Source: Lenzites betulinus
Taxonomy: Eukaryota > Basidiomycota > Agaricomycetes > Polyporales > Polyporaceae
Assembly (NCBI GenBank): GCA_022264855.1
Contig: JABYQU010000058.1
Coordinates: 124,001 to 188,000 of the forward strand
Length of the DNA: 64,000 nucleotides
Reading direction: 5' to 3'
Shown piece after piece: positions 23,155 to 34,831 of the stretch; positions within the stretch are counted from its first letter, which is position 1, and every line of letters begins with the position of its first letter. The position numbers and the translations under genes were made by a program. The notes beneath the pieces are model-generated. The model was not told the origin of the DNA and did not search any database. It saw only the letters and a program-made list of their open reading frames with translations.

Positions 23155-23465
23155 GGCGACACCGTTGCATGTGTTATGCAAGGCGGAGCCCACTGCTGTA
23201 CGTTTTCGTCAGCACTTGTTTGTCACCGATCCTAAGTCCGTGTAGCAGACGTCGCTTGACATTCGACCGTTTTGGGATTGCTGTCGACATATTCCAGGCA
23301 GCTCCCATTCTCCGCAGGCCGCCTAGGTTCGTCGAGCTCCTATCCCCCGTGCAATACAAGATTGCGCCCCGTCCCTACGGGACCATCATATGGCATATGG
23401 TGCTCATGTCATGCATCTGGTATAATGACTCGAGAATCCCTACCCACGGCTACACACATGCCAAT
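23155..23465. other. Convergent intergenic region
   Basis: Separates the DUF4604 stop codon and the carboxypeptidase stop codon. It presumably carries both 3' ends. Nothing else is seen. Confidence 0.4.
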
Positions 23466-26221
23466 CTACATGACGAACAACAACACCAAACCCAAACACG
23501 CCATGCCCATCATATCCCAGCCTCCTCGTTCCATAGCACCATTAGTGCCAGTTATAGGTGCATGTGTCGCAGTGGCAGTCGCAAGGAAGCTATTCCACGC
23601 AGCCTGCGTCGCGGCCGGGATGGTCGACGTTCCCTGTGTCGCCGCCGACCCAAAGAAGATCTCGTTCCCGCCCGGCAAGAAGTCGCCTGCGAGCGTCGCG
23701 TTCTCGCCCCCAACGACAATCGTCCCAGACACCGTGCCGTTCAGGTTCGCTCCAAGCACGAACTCGCGCAGGAACACGAGCGCCTGCGCGGGCTTCCACT
23801 CCGGCACCAGGTGGCCCGCGCCGGCGAAGAGCACGTACGCGAGCCCGCGCTCCTGGTGCACGATCCCCGCGAAGTTGCCCGCGTCGTCGAACCAGGGCGT
23901 GGACGGCTTGCGCGTGAAGCCCTGCACGCTGCCGAAGGTCATGTTCTGGATAATCACCTCCGTGCCGCGGTGCTGGACGAGCGAGTCGTCGTTCCCGGAG
24001 TAGAACACGATCGAGACGTTCGCGGCGGACGCGTTGGCGGCGAGGTCGGAGAGGAAGGCGATCGGCTCGACGCTCGGGTCGCCGTACTGGTTCCCTTTGG
24101 TGCGGTCGTGCACGTTCCCGAAGGGGTAGTTGAAGTTGCGGATCCAGTCCTTGGAGGTCGGGGCGTGGAGCGCGGCGCGCGTCCGGTTGTCGTTGAAGAA
24201 GGTGGAGGCGTTCAGGAAGGGCTCGGGACTGGTCGCATCCGGAATGTCGTAGACATCAAAGTCGCCGTTTGCTGCTCAACGTGGTCAGTTACGCCGCAAA
24301 TATCACAGCTTACAATAAGCCATCTTGGGTAGGAACACACTTACACCATGGGAAGGTAAAGTTGACAGCGTAGTCGATTAGCTCATCGAGCAGGAAACAC
24401 CCGTAGAACGGGTCGATCGTTCCGTTCGCGCGTCCGGTCAAGTCCCGCTTCCATGCGCGTCGGCTGTCCTCTCTGCGTTCGAAGAATTCGGCCCTCTTAC
24501 TCAGCGAACGTTTGCTATGGGAAGTCGTGAACTTCTCAGAGACGGCCTTCTGCAACGATGCGGTCCGCGCGCGGCCCTCCGTTGGCGCGAGGAGCGACTG
24601 GCTGAGCTCCGAGTTCGAGGTCGGTTCCACGAGATTGAGTGTCGGGAAGTTCCCAACCTGCGGGTATGTCAGGTTGAGGTCGAACGCACAAAGATGGGCT
24701 CTGTCCCGGTAGGTGTATTCAGTGAGGTTCACGCATATACTTTCGGTAACCGCCGACTCACTGCTCGCGGAAGTAGTTGAACACATCCTGGTCATATCCT
24801 ATCACAGCGGGATATGTCTCAATCACGTTAATCTGCAGCAACGGTGAGTACCGTTGTTCATGGTGTAGTGCATGCTGCCGGGGCGTGCTTACGACGGGGA
24901 CGTGTTCGACCGTTGCTTGCGAGCCGAGCGAGCCGTCGCCGATCGCGATTTTTCGCAGCTTGACCGGCGGGTTCTCTGCTTGGAAGATATGTTTCGTGAT
25001 GTATGGCTAAGATGCAGCACTCAGCATTCCATGTTTCACGACCAGGTTATCGTGATATATGCGCAATAAGGCCCTCCAATTGCGGCCGCGAAACACCAAG
25101 AACGTCCGGACACTCACGATGTACGTCCCTGCATAGCTCTCGCCGGTCAGGAACAAGGGCCGCGTCGCAAGGCTTGGGAACACCTTGACGAGGTTGGAGA
25201 GGAAGCCGATCTACACGCCGAGCCCAGCCGGTCAGAACGCGCCACGACGGCAGCCATGCAGTCGGCAAGCAGAGCGGATGCGCACAAAGTCCTCGCCCAT
25301 TTGATCTTCGTCGGGGACTGCGAGGGACAGGAAGGGACCGTGAGACCGGTCGGAAGGCGGGGATAGGGACAGGCACGGGTGGCGGCTTACTGTATCCTGT
25401 CGAGTCTGCGGTCGAGAAGCCGGTGCCTACGAATGATATGTCAAGCTGGGTCCTGGAACACCAACGAATGGTCGCGCGACGCCCTGACGTCGCTTGGACG
25501 TGGCCGAAGTGCACATTAACGCACCGACGGGCTGGTCTATCCAGATGGTGTCCGCGAGGTGGTTCCAGCTGAAGTTATTCAGCACCCAGGTGCCGTTCGC
25601 GAGCACATGTACGGGGCCGTTCTAGTATTCAAGACCATGGGTGAGTATCCCCTCGTCCGCAACACATGCCCTAGAAGGCACGCGCGCGCACCCACCTCAG
25701 TCGTGAGTGCAATCATCCCCGAAGACCCAGGGCTACAACACCATCAGCCTGTCATCCTGCCCCCGCACACCTACAGACAAGTCTGACGCACCCGCCCTGG
25801 AGCCAGATGATCCACGGGTCGGTGTTGTTCACGTCGGCGGGCGCGGTGAGCGTCCCGTTCGCGCCCTGCTTCTCCCATGCCCAGAAGAAGAGCGTGTCGT
25901 TCGGGTGCCCCGCGCGGTTCACGGGGATGTTCCCCGCGAACGTGCGCGGCAGCGGCCCCGGGAGGTCTGGCAGCTTGTCTGTTACCTCGAAGTCTACGCG
26001 GGCGGAAGGGTGCGGGTGAGTGGTTGAGCTAGAAAGTAATGAGGTGGTGCGAAGCGGGGGTGGGACGTACATTTCTGCCAAGCGGGGCTGAAGGTGCCAT
26101 TGGGCTGCCCGGGCCATGCGTGCGGGAAGGTATTGGGCACGTTCGCTTGGCTGGTCTGGCCGAGCGCGAGCCCGGAGAACGCGAGGGTGACGAGGAGCGA
26201 AAGGAGGGTATAACAACGCAT
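23466..26221 (-). CDS. Secreted serine carboxypeptidase, S10 family, possible GPI anchor
   Basis: The gene starts at 26221 with a signal peptide (MRCYTLLSLLVTLAFSGLALG). Exons read so far are 26221-26071, 25993-25792, 25732-25696 and from 25621, with further exons near 25420, 25320, 25195-25105, 25010-24890, 24830-24760 and 24740-24340 and a long last exon ending at 23466. S10 landmarks are in order: PWIIWLQGGPGSSGM (oxyanion region), ENGPVHV, DQPVGTGFS, FLTGESYAGTYI with the catalytic Ser (about 25140), NYFREQ, then FYSGNDDSLVQ with the catalytic Asp and FAGAGHLVPEW with the catalytic His (about 23810). Such enzymes remove C-terminal residues from peptides at acidic pH. After the enzyme domain comes a Ser/Thr/Asn-rich stretch and a hydrophobic C-terminus (MGMACLGLVLLFVM), which fits a GPI signal. 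There are many NxT/S sites. Confidence 0.88.
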
Positions 26222-26328
26222 AGCCGTCGCGCGTGTCCGTCCTCGAAAAGGTCAATGAATGTCAGCGCACAAAACACGCGAGTGCCAGGACCGCAGACTC
26301 AGAGGGGGCGCGTCCCCTGGATCCCCTG

Positions 26329-26336
26329 CTTATATA
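26329..26336 (-). promoter_or_regulatory. TATA box of the S10 carboxypeptidase gene
   Basis: The minus strand reads TATATAAG about 108 bases before the start codon at 26221. The strong match and spacing suggest a regulated TATA promoter. Confidence 0.6.
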
Positions 26337-26339
26337 CGC

Positions 26340-27231
26340 GCCGCGCAGATTTCAAGAAGCCTGCCCAACCCAAGGAGAGGGAAGGACTCGAGACAGCGAT
26401 ATGGCGCGATCGCGAAGCGTCCTGTCCAGCACCCCCGCGATGATCCCAGATTCGCGACACAAGACGTCAGACGGAGATTGTGCCCATCGTGACACCGCCA
26501 GGATGCACGGCGGGGCGCAACGGCAGCGCGCGCGGCACAGAGAAGCCTCAGCGGCGCGGCGCGGGAGTCTCACTGGGTCGCCGGCGCGAGGCCGGGGGCC
26601 ATATGGGCCGCAGGGATTCGTACGGCAGCAGTGTGCGCGCGGGGGGTGCGGGAGGCCGGAGCGCGGCCTAGAAGGCGGACGGATGCACACTGCAGGGGGG
26701 TTCTGCGACCTGACAGTGAGATCTGATGAGGGCTCGGGGTCAGTAGACATGGGTCGTTGAGCGCGTGCTGGTACTCACTGCACGAAATGTCTCTGGCAGG
26801 TGGAACCCGCGGCGATAGGGCTGCGAGCGGCGATGTCACGGGGCTGCAGGGCAAGACCTGAGAAGAGAGAAGTAGAGCATGATGCAATTCCATGTCCATA
26901 TCCATATCCGGTCCCAAGATGTGATGCGTAGGTACAGTAAAACCCCAAACTTGGACGTGGGTGTACGGAAAGGAGATAGACAGAGGAGAGGGGTGGAGCA
27001 AGGCAGATAAAGGGCGGCAGAGGGGGATATCTAGTCCTATATATGCAGGGGCAAAAGGAGGGTGGCAGCGACAATACGTACGCGCGAAAATGCAGCAAGA
27101 TGCGAGACAGAGTAAGTAAAACACAAGACGAAGATCGAATAAAGATACACAGCGGGCCCACAGCGCGGGCGCGGGGCCCGCATTACAAGATGCCTATATA
27201 GTCCCATTCTTCGAAAATATGCAGTAGCAGC
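26340..27231. other. Intergenic region
   Basis: Lies between the carboxypeptidase promoter and the 3' end of the Ser-rich protein. Several long frames run through it in overlapping phases, but none resembles a protein family or has matching splice sites. GC-rich near 26500-26650, more AT-rich to the right. Confidence 0.4.
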
Positions 27232-29046
27232 TTAAACTTGTTGGCCCAATGTAGAAATGCGACGCTTGAAACGCGCGATGATGCCCCCTGGCCGCGGGCT
27301 GCTTTCGCTGCGTTCGAGTCTGCGGAACGAGACAACAGAGAAGCGGCGATGGTCGTCGGGGGCGCTTCCGCCTGTCCGCGACCGAAGGTGGCTGGCCGGT
27401 TCGTGGATGGCAGAGGAAGTGTCGAGTACGCTGCGTCCACTGAGGGAGGAGTTTGGGCGGCTGTATCCGTCGCTGTCGACGCCTTCAGGAACGGCTAAGA
27501 GAGAGCGTGAGGAGCGACGAAGGGAAGAAAACTTAGGAACCACGAGGCTGTGACGGAACGAGTGCTTCGAAGGGGAATCCATGGTGTTGGGACGTATGGG
27601 GGAGGATGGACTAGAGGTGGTTACAGAGGAGGTGATGTCGGATTGGCTGCGAAGGTGGCTTGCGCGTCGTGGCGTAGAAAAAACGAGCGGTTCTTCGAAT
27701 GGCGAACCGGACATGCCGTCTGTTGTCGGCCCTGAGTTGACTGTCGGAATGCCATCTATCGTGATTTCTTGCAGTGATATGTCCATTGAAGATGACGCAA
27801 GGTCTTCCAACAGCTCCATAGCGTAGTCGGGCAAGGTTACATCTCCCATCTCTGCAAGGAGCTCATCGCGGGGGCGAGGTACAGCTAGCTTCTCAATGCG
27901 GGCTGTGCCGTTGTCGTCACCGAAAAAGGGGGAGATGGACGTAGACGACTTCATATGAGGAAGGGCAGATTGGGCAACGGCTGTTTGGCCGCTGGAGTCC
28001 TCAGATACATATGTTGCATCTGTTGCGTCCGAATTGCTGCGAGAGTGGCTGCCGTCCAGTGACCTCGACCGGTTATGCGTTCTCAGTGTAGAACGCAGCG
28101 CAAGGTCCATTGCTGACGCGCGTAGCCGCATAGGACGGACTTGGGACAGTGTCTTCCGGTGGTTGAGGACTGGTGACACAGACTGATTACGTGCCGGTCC
28201 GAATGTTACGCGTGTAGGTGAGCGCTGCAAGAAATGTGCGAGGTTCGCCTCGCGCCGTGTCATCGAATTCGGGGATTGAAACAGGGGAGACTCGTCGACC
28301 GGGCTGGAGAGCTTCGCCACTAAGTCATGCGCCTGAGCGGACTGCGCCCGCCTAGCGCTGCTCTTGTGCTCTTCGAGCCACCGTGCGCGCTGTAGAGCGC
28401 TCACTTCCTCCCGGGATAACTCTTTGTTGGCTAGACATACACGTAAGCGTTCTGCGCACGCCTGCGCGTCTCGTGCCTGTTCGCGCAACGACGCTGTTGC
28501 TTGCTCTAGGACTCGGATCTTGAGCTCTTGGGGAGACATCTCAGAGGAGGAGGCTTCGACGGAGGACTGCAGGGCGCTTTCAGCTCGAGAATAGCGTGAG
28601 AGGCGGCGAGAGTTAAGTTCAGAGGAAGATGATGATGGTGTGGACGAAGGCGTGCGCTGGATGTGTGACGGAATAGAGCGCGTGCTTGGGTTGGGAACGC
28701 CGAAGGTGTGGCTCGTGTCAGGAGTTCTGGAAAGCTAAGTACAACATATCCAGGAGGGTGGAAAGTCGCAAAACTCACCTAATGGACAGGTAGGAATTAC
28801 GGTGGCTGGACGGCTGAAAGGTGTTTGTGTCATCCTGACGAAGGTTAGTGAACATGCGGCGCGCGCCAGGCCGTGGAGACTCACGCGCAGGACATCCGGC
28901 GAAGGCGCCTCGCTCTCGGTGACGATGCGAAGGCCAGCTGACTTGATGCGCCGTACGGAGAGGCCGGTAAAAGGCTCCGGTTGAAGAAGAGAGGAGCCCT
29001 GGTTCTCGAGGTCCGCATAGGAGTCTATAATCTTCTGTCCCAGCAT
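27232..29046 (-). CDS. Ser/Arg-rich protein with N-terminal coiled-coil-like segment, function unknown
   Basis: Three exons, 29046-28885, 28834-28779 and 28726-27232, give 570 residues. The acceptor at 28727 (gctttccag) was chosen because it alone keeps the long frame open upstream of the internal Met at 28539. Residues about 120-200 are rich in Glu, Gln, Arg and Leu (ELKIRVLEQATASLREQARD), so a coiled coil is likely. The rest is Ser-rich with many RSxS and SP sites (for example RRASHLRSQSD and KRRISTLGQQV), suggesting a phosphorylated protein. No enzyme domain, signal peptide or membrane segment is visible. No family was recognised. The true start could lie in an upstream exon. Confidence 0.65.
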
Positions 29047-30102
29047 TATGTTCCAAGCTCTGTGGATTGGAACTGTCGGAAAATGGGCGACGACACTGAT
29101 TAGCTGGCGCTCACCTTCAAAGATATGGTAGATGTGGATGGGTGCAGGGCAAACGAGCAGAGTAGACGAGAAGCGGCAGGCTCATATTCGCATGGAGAGC
29201 TCATGGACCGGGGCAGGTTGTGGCCTGCAGGAGGACGAGCGCAACGTTGAGATCAGCCAGAGCTGAGACTGCCTCGCCCCGAATTGTTGCCAGGGCGCGT
29301 CAGCCGCAGCCGGCGCCGTCGGCTCGCCCCCCGTCCCTGGGGTCCTCTGCACTCCCGCCGGTGCCAGAGGGCTCTTGAGTACGGTAGCATCGTGGCGCAC
29401 TCATCCAACGCTTCTTGACTGCTGCGTCTCCGACATACACCTCCTTCCGACTAATGGGCACGTCGGTCTACGTACGCTTCTATCTTTCCTTCATGGGAAA
29501 CACAGGGATCTACACGAGTGGTTCGTATACCTGATGATCATCCCCTGTTTTATGATTGATCTGCTATCGGCTGTGTATTCGGAAGTGCTTCTGACTGCGT
29601 CTACGCCCATAGCGCCGGCGTCCAACGTGAAAACGTATAACTGCGTACTCGGGATTATACCCCAGTTGCTGCGAGACTCAGTAACACACCTTTCCAAGCG
29701 TATGGCAGTACGAGTCCCGGTGCCTATCTGCTCAATGCACACTTTACTTCAAGGGGACATGCTGTTACTCTGGAAGGAGACGTGTTGTTACTTCAAGGGG
29801 ATATCATGGGATATCAAGGAGAGGCACTGAGTTATGCATCGGTCTCTTTGTCTGGGTTTGATGGTGTCACAATTTCATTGAAGAAGCTCTCCGCATCTAG
29901 TCACCAACCCGCTGCTGATGACGATCAAACACATCTCTCGGTTAGTCGGTCGTATGGTCTGGGCTTGCTCGCGATATATGTATGACCCCGGTACAAATAT
30001 ATAAGTAATAAATATTCTTAAGTGGCCCTGGAGATAAAAAGGAGAGTACAGGCACACAAAAACCCCTCGTATCACTTCGTTATGTTATAGCGGTCCTGAC
30101 GG
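29047..30102. other. Intergenic region
   Basis: A 151-codon frame on the plus strand (29375-29830) has no family resemblance and crosses repeated GATATC/ACTTCAAGGGGA motifs (29745-29815), so I do not call it a gene. The right part holds the 3' flank of AA14 copy 3. Confidence 0.4.
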
Positions 30103-31522
30103 TCAGTTGTCGCTGTTGTGCCAAGGGAGCGAGCGGCGGGTGCGCATGCGCCGGCTGTGGAAATCTGCCGCACTGCAATATGGCTGTCAGCGCCGAATCA
30201 CGGACTGATGAACTCGGGCGAGCCTCACCTCATCTTTCGCGTTTGTGTAATCGGTCTCTTCGGGACTCCGCCGTGGCCCGTTGGTCGGCGGAAGCCGCGC
30301 GCTGAGGGACGAGGCCCGCTTGCGGATGAGGATGGGGAGGAGGTGGTGGCGGAGGATGTGACGGAGGAAGAGGAAGAGGGTGCGGCGGTTGCAGCGGCGG
30401 AAGAGGAGGATGAGGCGGTTGCAGCAGGAGCGGCAGCGGGGTTCACGGGCGTCGGGATGATCGTCTGCTCGGGGCTCGGGACAGGGATGCCGTCCGGGTA
30501 CGAGTCCTGGAAGATGTCGTCCTGGGCGCCGTCGCGGAAGTTGTAGAGGTCGTTGTAGAACGGCGGCGCGATGTAGTCCTCGAACATCTGCGGGAGACCA
30601 TGCGTCAATTACTGCCTAATGGGGAACAGGCGGTGGAAGTGATCATACGTTGTTGCCCTCCTTCTGGAGCCAGTAGAGTGGCTGCTTGGCACCGTACGTG
30701 CAGTTGCCGGGGGCTGCGTCGAGCTTGCCGTGGTCGGGGTCGGCGCCGCACCGGCGGGCGACCTGGGGCTTGGCGAGCGGGACGTCGGACTTGGCCCCAG
30801 TGATGTCACACTTGAAGCCGTTCATGTAGATCTGCTCGCCTCCGCTGTCAGGCTGCAACAAAACGCTCAGTCGATATGTGCACGAGGACGAGCGGTGGGA
30901 CAGAGGGACATACCGAGTGGATCCAGAACCACGCGCAGTGGCAGCCGCCCTCGGGGCACGCGGGCATGCGTGCAGGGACCTGGAAGTCGGTGAAGCGGTG
31001 CCACACGCACGTCTGGTTCACGCTAAAGATCGTGAAGTCCTCGGGCTTGACGTTGTGCACGTCGGGCTCGTACGCGATCGCGAGCGCGCAGCCCTTGACG
31101 TCGTCGATCCCCGTGGTGTGGTACTCGGACGGCGGGCTGCCCGGGCACGGGTCGTCGCCGTTCTGGATGTCGCCGCCCTCGGAGGAGGCGAAGAGCGTCG
31201 TCGCGCCCTTGTTGCACCCGATCTCGGTCGTCACCGGCTGCCCCACGGGGAGCTCGAAAATGTCGCCCTCGTTCGGGGGGAAGTCGATGTGCCCGTGGAA
31301 CCACCACTGGTCGAACGTCATGTCTTGCAGCGGGGCGACCGGGCGGTTGTCGTAAGAGAATGTTTGTTCGGTCACGTTGAAGCCGTACATGCTCTTGTGC
31401 CAAATAGCTGTGGAGCAGTGTCAGTGGGTCGATGACGATGAGAGGACGGATTCGAACGTACAAGCATGGCCGGAAACGAGGGGCACAGAGGCCGCGATGG
31501 CAGCCAACAAAACGGGAATCAT
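30103..31522 (-). CDS. AA14-type lytic polysaccharide monooxygenase, copy 3
   Basis: Five exons: 31522-31462, 31407-30914, 30852-30649, 30587-30229 and 30172-30103, giving 395 residues. An 18-residue signal peptide ends in VSG, and the mature protein begins [12 protein letters not shown]. His1, His99 (EYHTTG) and Tyr176 (IYMNGF) of the AA14 copper centre are kept. The third exon (204 bases) equals exactly the 22-base plus 182-base exons of the other two copies, so one intron is absent here. The linker after the core is Ala/Ser-rich and of middle length. The last exon encodes a basic tail with [10 protein letters not shown] near the end. Secreted; expected to act oxidatively on xylan-coated cellulose as described for characterised AA14 enzymes. 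Opposite in orientation to the other two copies. Confidence 0.9.
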
Positions 31523-31677
31523 AACGAAAGTGTGGGGGTGATTAAAACGAGCGCCACGCGCGAATAGAAGAGAACCGAGGCGATAGAATATGAAGAACCG
31601 AAACTAACTATTTGGCGCAAGCGCAGGAACGGAGAAGGAACGAGGGGGTTTGGGGGCTCTGCTCGAACATCCCATGG

Positions 31678-31685
31678 CTTTTATA
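31678..31685 (-). promoter_or_regulatory. TATA box of AA14 copy 3
   Basis: The minus strand reads TATAAAAG, a near-consensus TATA box, about 155 bases before the start codon at 31522. The other two AA14 copies lack an equally clear element. Confidence 0.55.
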
Positions 31686-31689
31686 ATTT

Positions 31690-32786
31690 GCTGCTCGACA
31701 TAGGTATGAAGATCACACCACAGCCGAAACGGACCATCGTCATCGCTGGGTTCACCGGTTGGCAGGAGCATCCGACGCCGAAGGATGCCGTTTGCGATCT
31801 TGACCATGTGCGAGCGTCGATTTCCGGACCGGGAGTACATGTTCTGACCTGTTCTGCCGAGGGAGGATGAAATCCCGAAGATTGCCGTGCTGAGGAGAAC
31901 GCGCCAAGTACACAGAGCTCTGGGGCGATCCTGAGCACAACACCATCAGCTCCTCATGGCCGGCGACCTAAGCGGTGCAAAAGGCTTCAGACCCGAGCGC
32001 CATCATCCCTCATCATGCTCAGCACTGAGAGTGAGTGCGAGACAAGCACAGAACATCATTGATCGTGCCCCTGGGGATGATGATAGGATGCCGATGGGCT
32101 AAATTCTTGTGTGGGAGCGAGGAATGGAATGAACCTGTACCTCGAGCGGATGCATGTCCGCTAAGTCCTCTGCATTCCGCCATTACTGCGCACGGCTTTC
32201 CGCGTGCCTGTCTCCGCTCCGGTATGAGCAAAATCGATGATGTATAGGGTCGGACGATGCTCACTGTCAACAACTCTGAATGGTGACGCCTCGGAGGCCA
32301 CTGAAAGCCGCCGCCGGTATTGCCAAATAACTTGTACAGACGCACGTCTCCGCACATGTGTGCCTGAGCGCCGGAGGCTGCGCCCCATCCGCCTCCGTCC
32401 GCGCGGGCCACACAGGCGCACACTGGGCCACATCAATCAAGAAGCACATCAATGCAAGCTGAGCGCTGAGCGTTTGGGCTCAACCCGCGTAGACATCGGA
32501 TCAACTTTTGGGCGATCGCTGTCCTTCGCTGTCTTAGATGGTGAGCTCTGTAGCAATAGCTACAGAAGGATACAATGAGTAGGTGCAGACCAAAACATAG
32601 CAAATCATTGTTACCAACACCTGAGAGAAGGCGCGTCGAAAACGCGCGGTCTTGTTTTAGCTCCGCATAATTGGATACTGCCCGTGGCCGCCCGAGCGAA
32701 ATCACATTATGGACGGGCGTGGGCGCCAAGAACAGCCTAGGAGATGGACGGAGCGGATGGATATTATCGAACTCCTGGTAGACGTG
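31690..32786. other. Intergenic region
   Basis: Between the AA14 copy 3 promoter and the 3' end of the CIA30 gene. Overlapping short frames of 60-135 codons are present on both strands without family resemblance. Nothing is called. Confidence 0.4.
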
Positions 32787-33839
32787 TTACATCACCACGC
32801 GACCATCGTCAATATGTATTTGTCCTATAGCACTGGCGGTCTCTGCCACTGAGTGCCCTCTGTAGGGACCTTCTCTACAGCAGATGTCAGAAAGGGTTTG
32901 TCCGAGGATATGGTGGGGCGCACCAAGGGCAGACGTGTCAGATACATCTTCAACATTTACGGCGCTGACCGAGTCGATGCCTAGCTCATACTGACCCTCC
33001 ACGCCGCTATTCCCGCCGAGCAGCGAGATACCAATAGTCCGGATGCGTTCGCGGTACATCTGGACTTGATGAGGCACGAGCTCGCCCGCGTTCGTCAAGA
33101 CGAAGTCTTTGAACGGGATCTAGAATTATGGTGAGCTAGACAGTTAGACAACTTGCCTCTCTACGTACGAAAATATCCTCCCAACCGCCGTCATCTCTCC
33201 TGAAGAACATGCGGTGCTGCCACAAATCCGTCGTGATGGGCCCGTCTGTTTGCAGATTTACAAAATACGAATTGCGTGTGCGGGGGTGGCCGCGGGCGCG
33301 CACCCGCAACGCCAGGTACTCATGGTTGGAGACGTCCTCAGTTAGCTCACCAAAGAGTGTCGGCCGTGGCTAATGGTGGAACGCGTGTAAGTAGATGGAC
33401 GACGGACTCACGCACACTCGCACCTTACTCCGGAATCCCGCATATCCGCCTCTTATCTGTCCTTCCAATCCGCTCCTCACAGCCAACCTCATCTCACCCC
33501 AGAACTTGCCAGTTGGGCGGTTGACGAAGACGCCGTGCGGTGAGGATGCCTTGGACTCCTTTTCAGGGTTGGCTGTGGTCTCGTCCAGCCCAAAGTTGAC
33601 TGTCGACATTCCGCCTACGTCTGCATCACATCCAGTGGCAAACTCTGCGATGTTCTCAGGCGTGTTGAAGGAGAAGAGGTGCTTGGGTGCACGCGAGGGC
33701 TCGTCCGCGCCTTCCATCCGAAGAACTGGGCCGTACCTCAGGGCGTTGTTTCCGACAGGTAAGACATTTGCGTACTGCGAGAAGCATTGTCACGGAGCTG
33801 TTTGCTAGTTCTGTTGAGATATCCAGACAGTCGCGACAT
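32787..33839 (-). CDS. NDUFAF1: Complex I intermediate-associated protein 30 (CIA30/NDUFAF1)
   Basis: Four exons: 33839-33776, 33725-33424, 33369-33169 and 33119-32787, giving 299 residues. The protein begins MSRLSGYLNRTSKQL. It contains the CIA30 core FNTPENIAEFATGCDADVGG, GKFWGEMRLAVRSGLEG, GGYAGFRSK, NHEYLALRVRARG and DLWQHRMFFRRDDGGWEDIF, then RIRTIGISLLGGNSGVEGQYELGIDSV. CIA30 proteins are chaperones needed to assemble the membrane arm of mitochondrial NADH dehydrogenase. Some fungal members of this fold act outside complex I, but the conserved core here is typical. The C-terminal 40 residues beyond the fold look poorly ordered. The clean joins support an intact gene. Confidence 0.93.
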
Positions 33840-34831
33840 GTTGTAGCGGTGGTGGATGGTTGTGGTTTCGTAGAACGCCGAAGTTGTAGCCGGCCTCTGC
33901 CGTCATCGGGCGTCTACGCTGTGGCTGAAGCTTTCGTCGCGATCACTTACACTCATTTCGAAGCTTTCGTCCGCCTTCTACTGAGACCTGTATTTATGAA
34001 ATCCAGGTATCGACGAGCGCGATTTTTATCTGGTCGAAAGACCTCGCTATTTGCGCGCAGTACTGTACAGTACTAGTACTACCATGGCGCTCTCGTCCGA
34101 TTAGTATCGAGCTGAGCTCTACCGGAGGATGATATGATGCATCATGCTTTCACCAAGTCATTCAGCTTGGACTCACAGCACTGTGAGTAGAGTGCAATTG
34201 ATCTACACGTACACACATCACCACTATGATACTGATGACGATCCCACAGCAAATATATATGCGAGAAGATCATGAAGGATAAGTATTCAAGATGACATTG
34301 CATCGACACCCGGAAATTCGGACGGCATGATGTTGCATAGAATGCTCTCTCCTAAATATCTGCACGCAACAGAAGTTGAAACCACCACACCACCTGAACA
34401 TCATCGACAGTATCATGCCCACTCTGCGCTCAGGACATTAATTATGCCAGCCTGAGAGTTTTCGTCAGCACAGATCCCTTGCCGGATATGCACCTATACC
34501 TTCAAGCTTCAAGTCTAGCCTGATGTATAGAGTCATACTTGGTACCCGCGGCGGATATGCTAATATCTGGCAAGTGTCTGTTGAAACTAGGTTCGGTCAA
34601 GGCACAGACAGACTGACGATTTCGAAACAGACCAGGTGAGTCGCAGCATGTCAGCTTGTTCGCTACGGAGCAGAAATTGCAGCTTGCTCGTGTCAACGTC
34701 AGCCGCCTCTTCTCTGCCAGCCCCCTGCACAATATATATCTCTGGCGAAGTCGACCCTATGGACCTGCAAGCCCCTCTCGTCCCCGCCACCATCTACTTC
34801 CAACGCCCGCACGGCATCCCCTCGCGACACG
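33840..34831. other. Divergent intergenic region with TATA-like box
   Basis: About 1 kb between the CIA30 start (minus) and the membrane protein start (plus). A TATATATA at 34732-34739 lies about 95 bases before the start at 34832. A second, AT-richer zone spans 34150-34480. No gene is supported. Confidence 0.45.

Noticed and set aside
23151..24332. 393-codon frame on the plus strand
   Set aside because: It runs antisense to the catalytic C-terminal half of the S10 carboxypeptidase, whose motifs are unambiguous.
29375..29830. 151-codon plus-strand frame
   Set aside because: No family resemblance and it crosses short repeated words. Consistent with chance.
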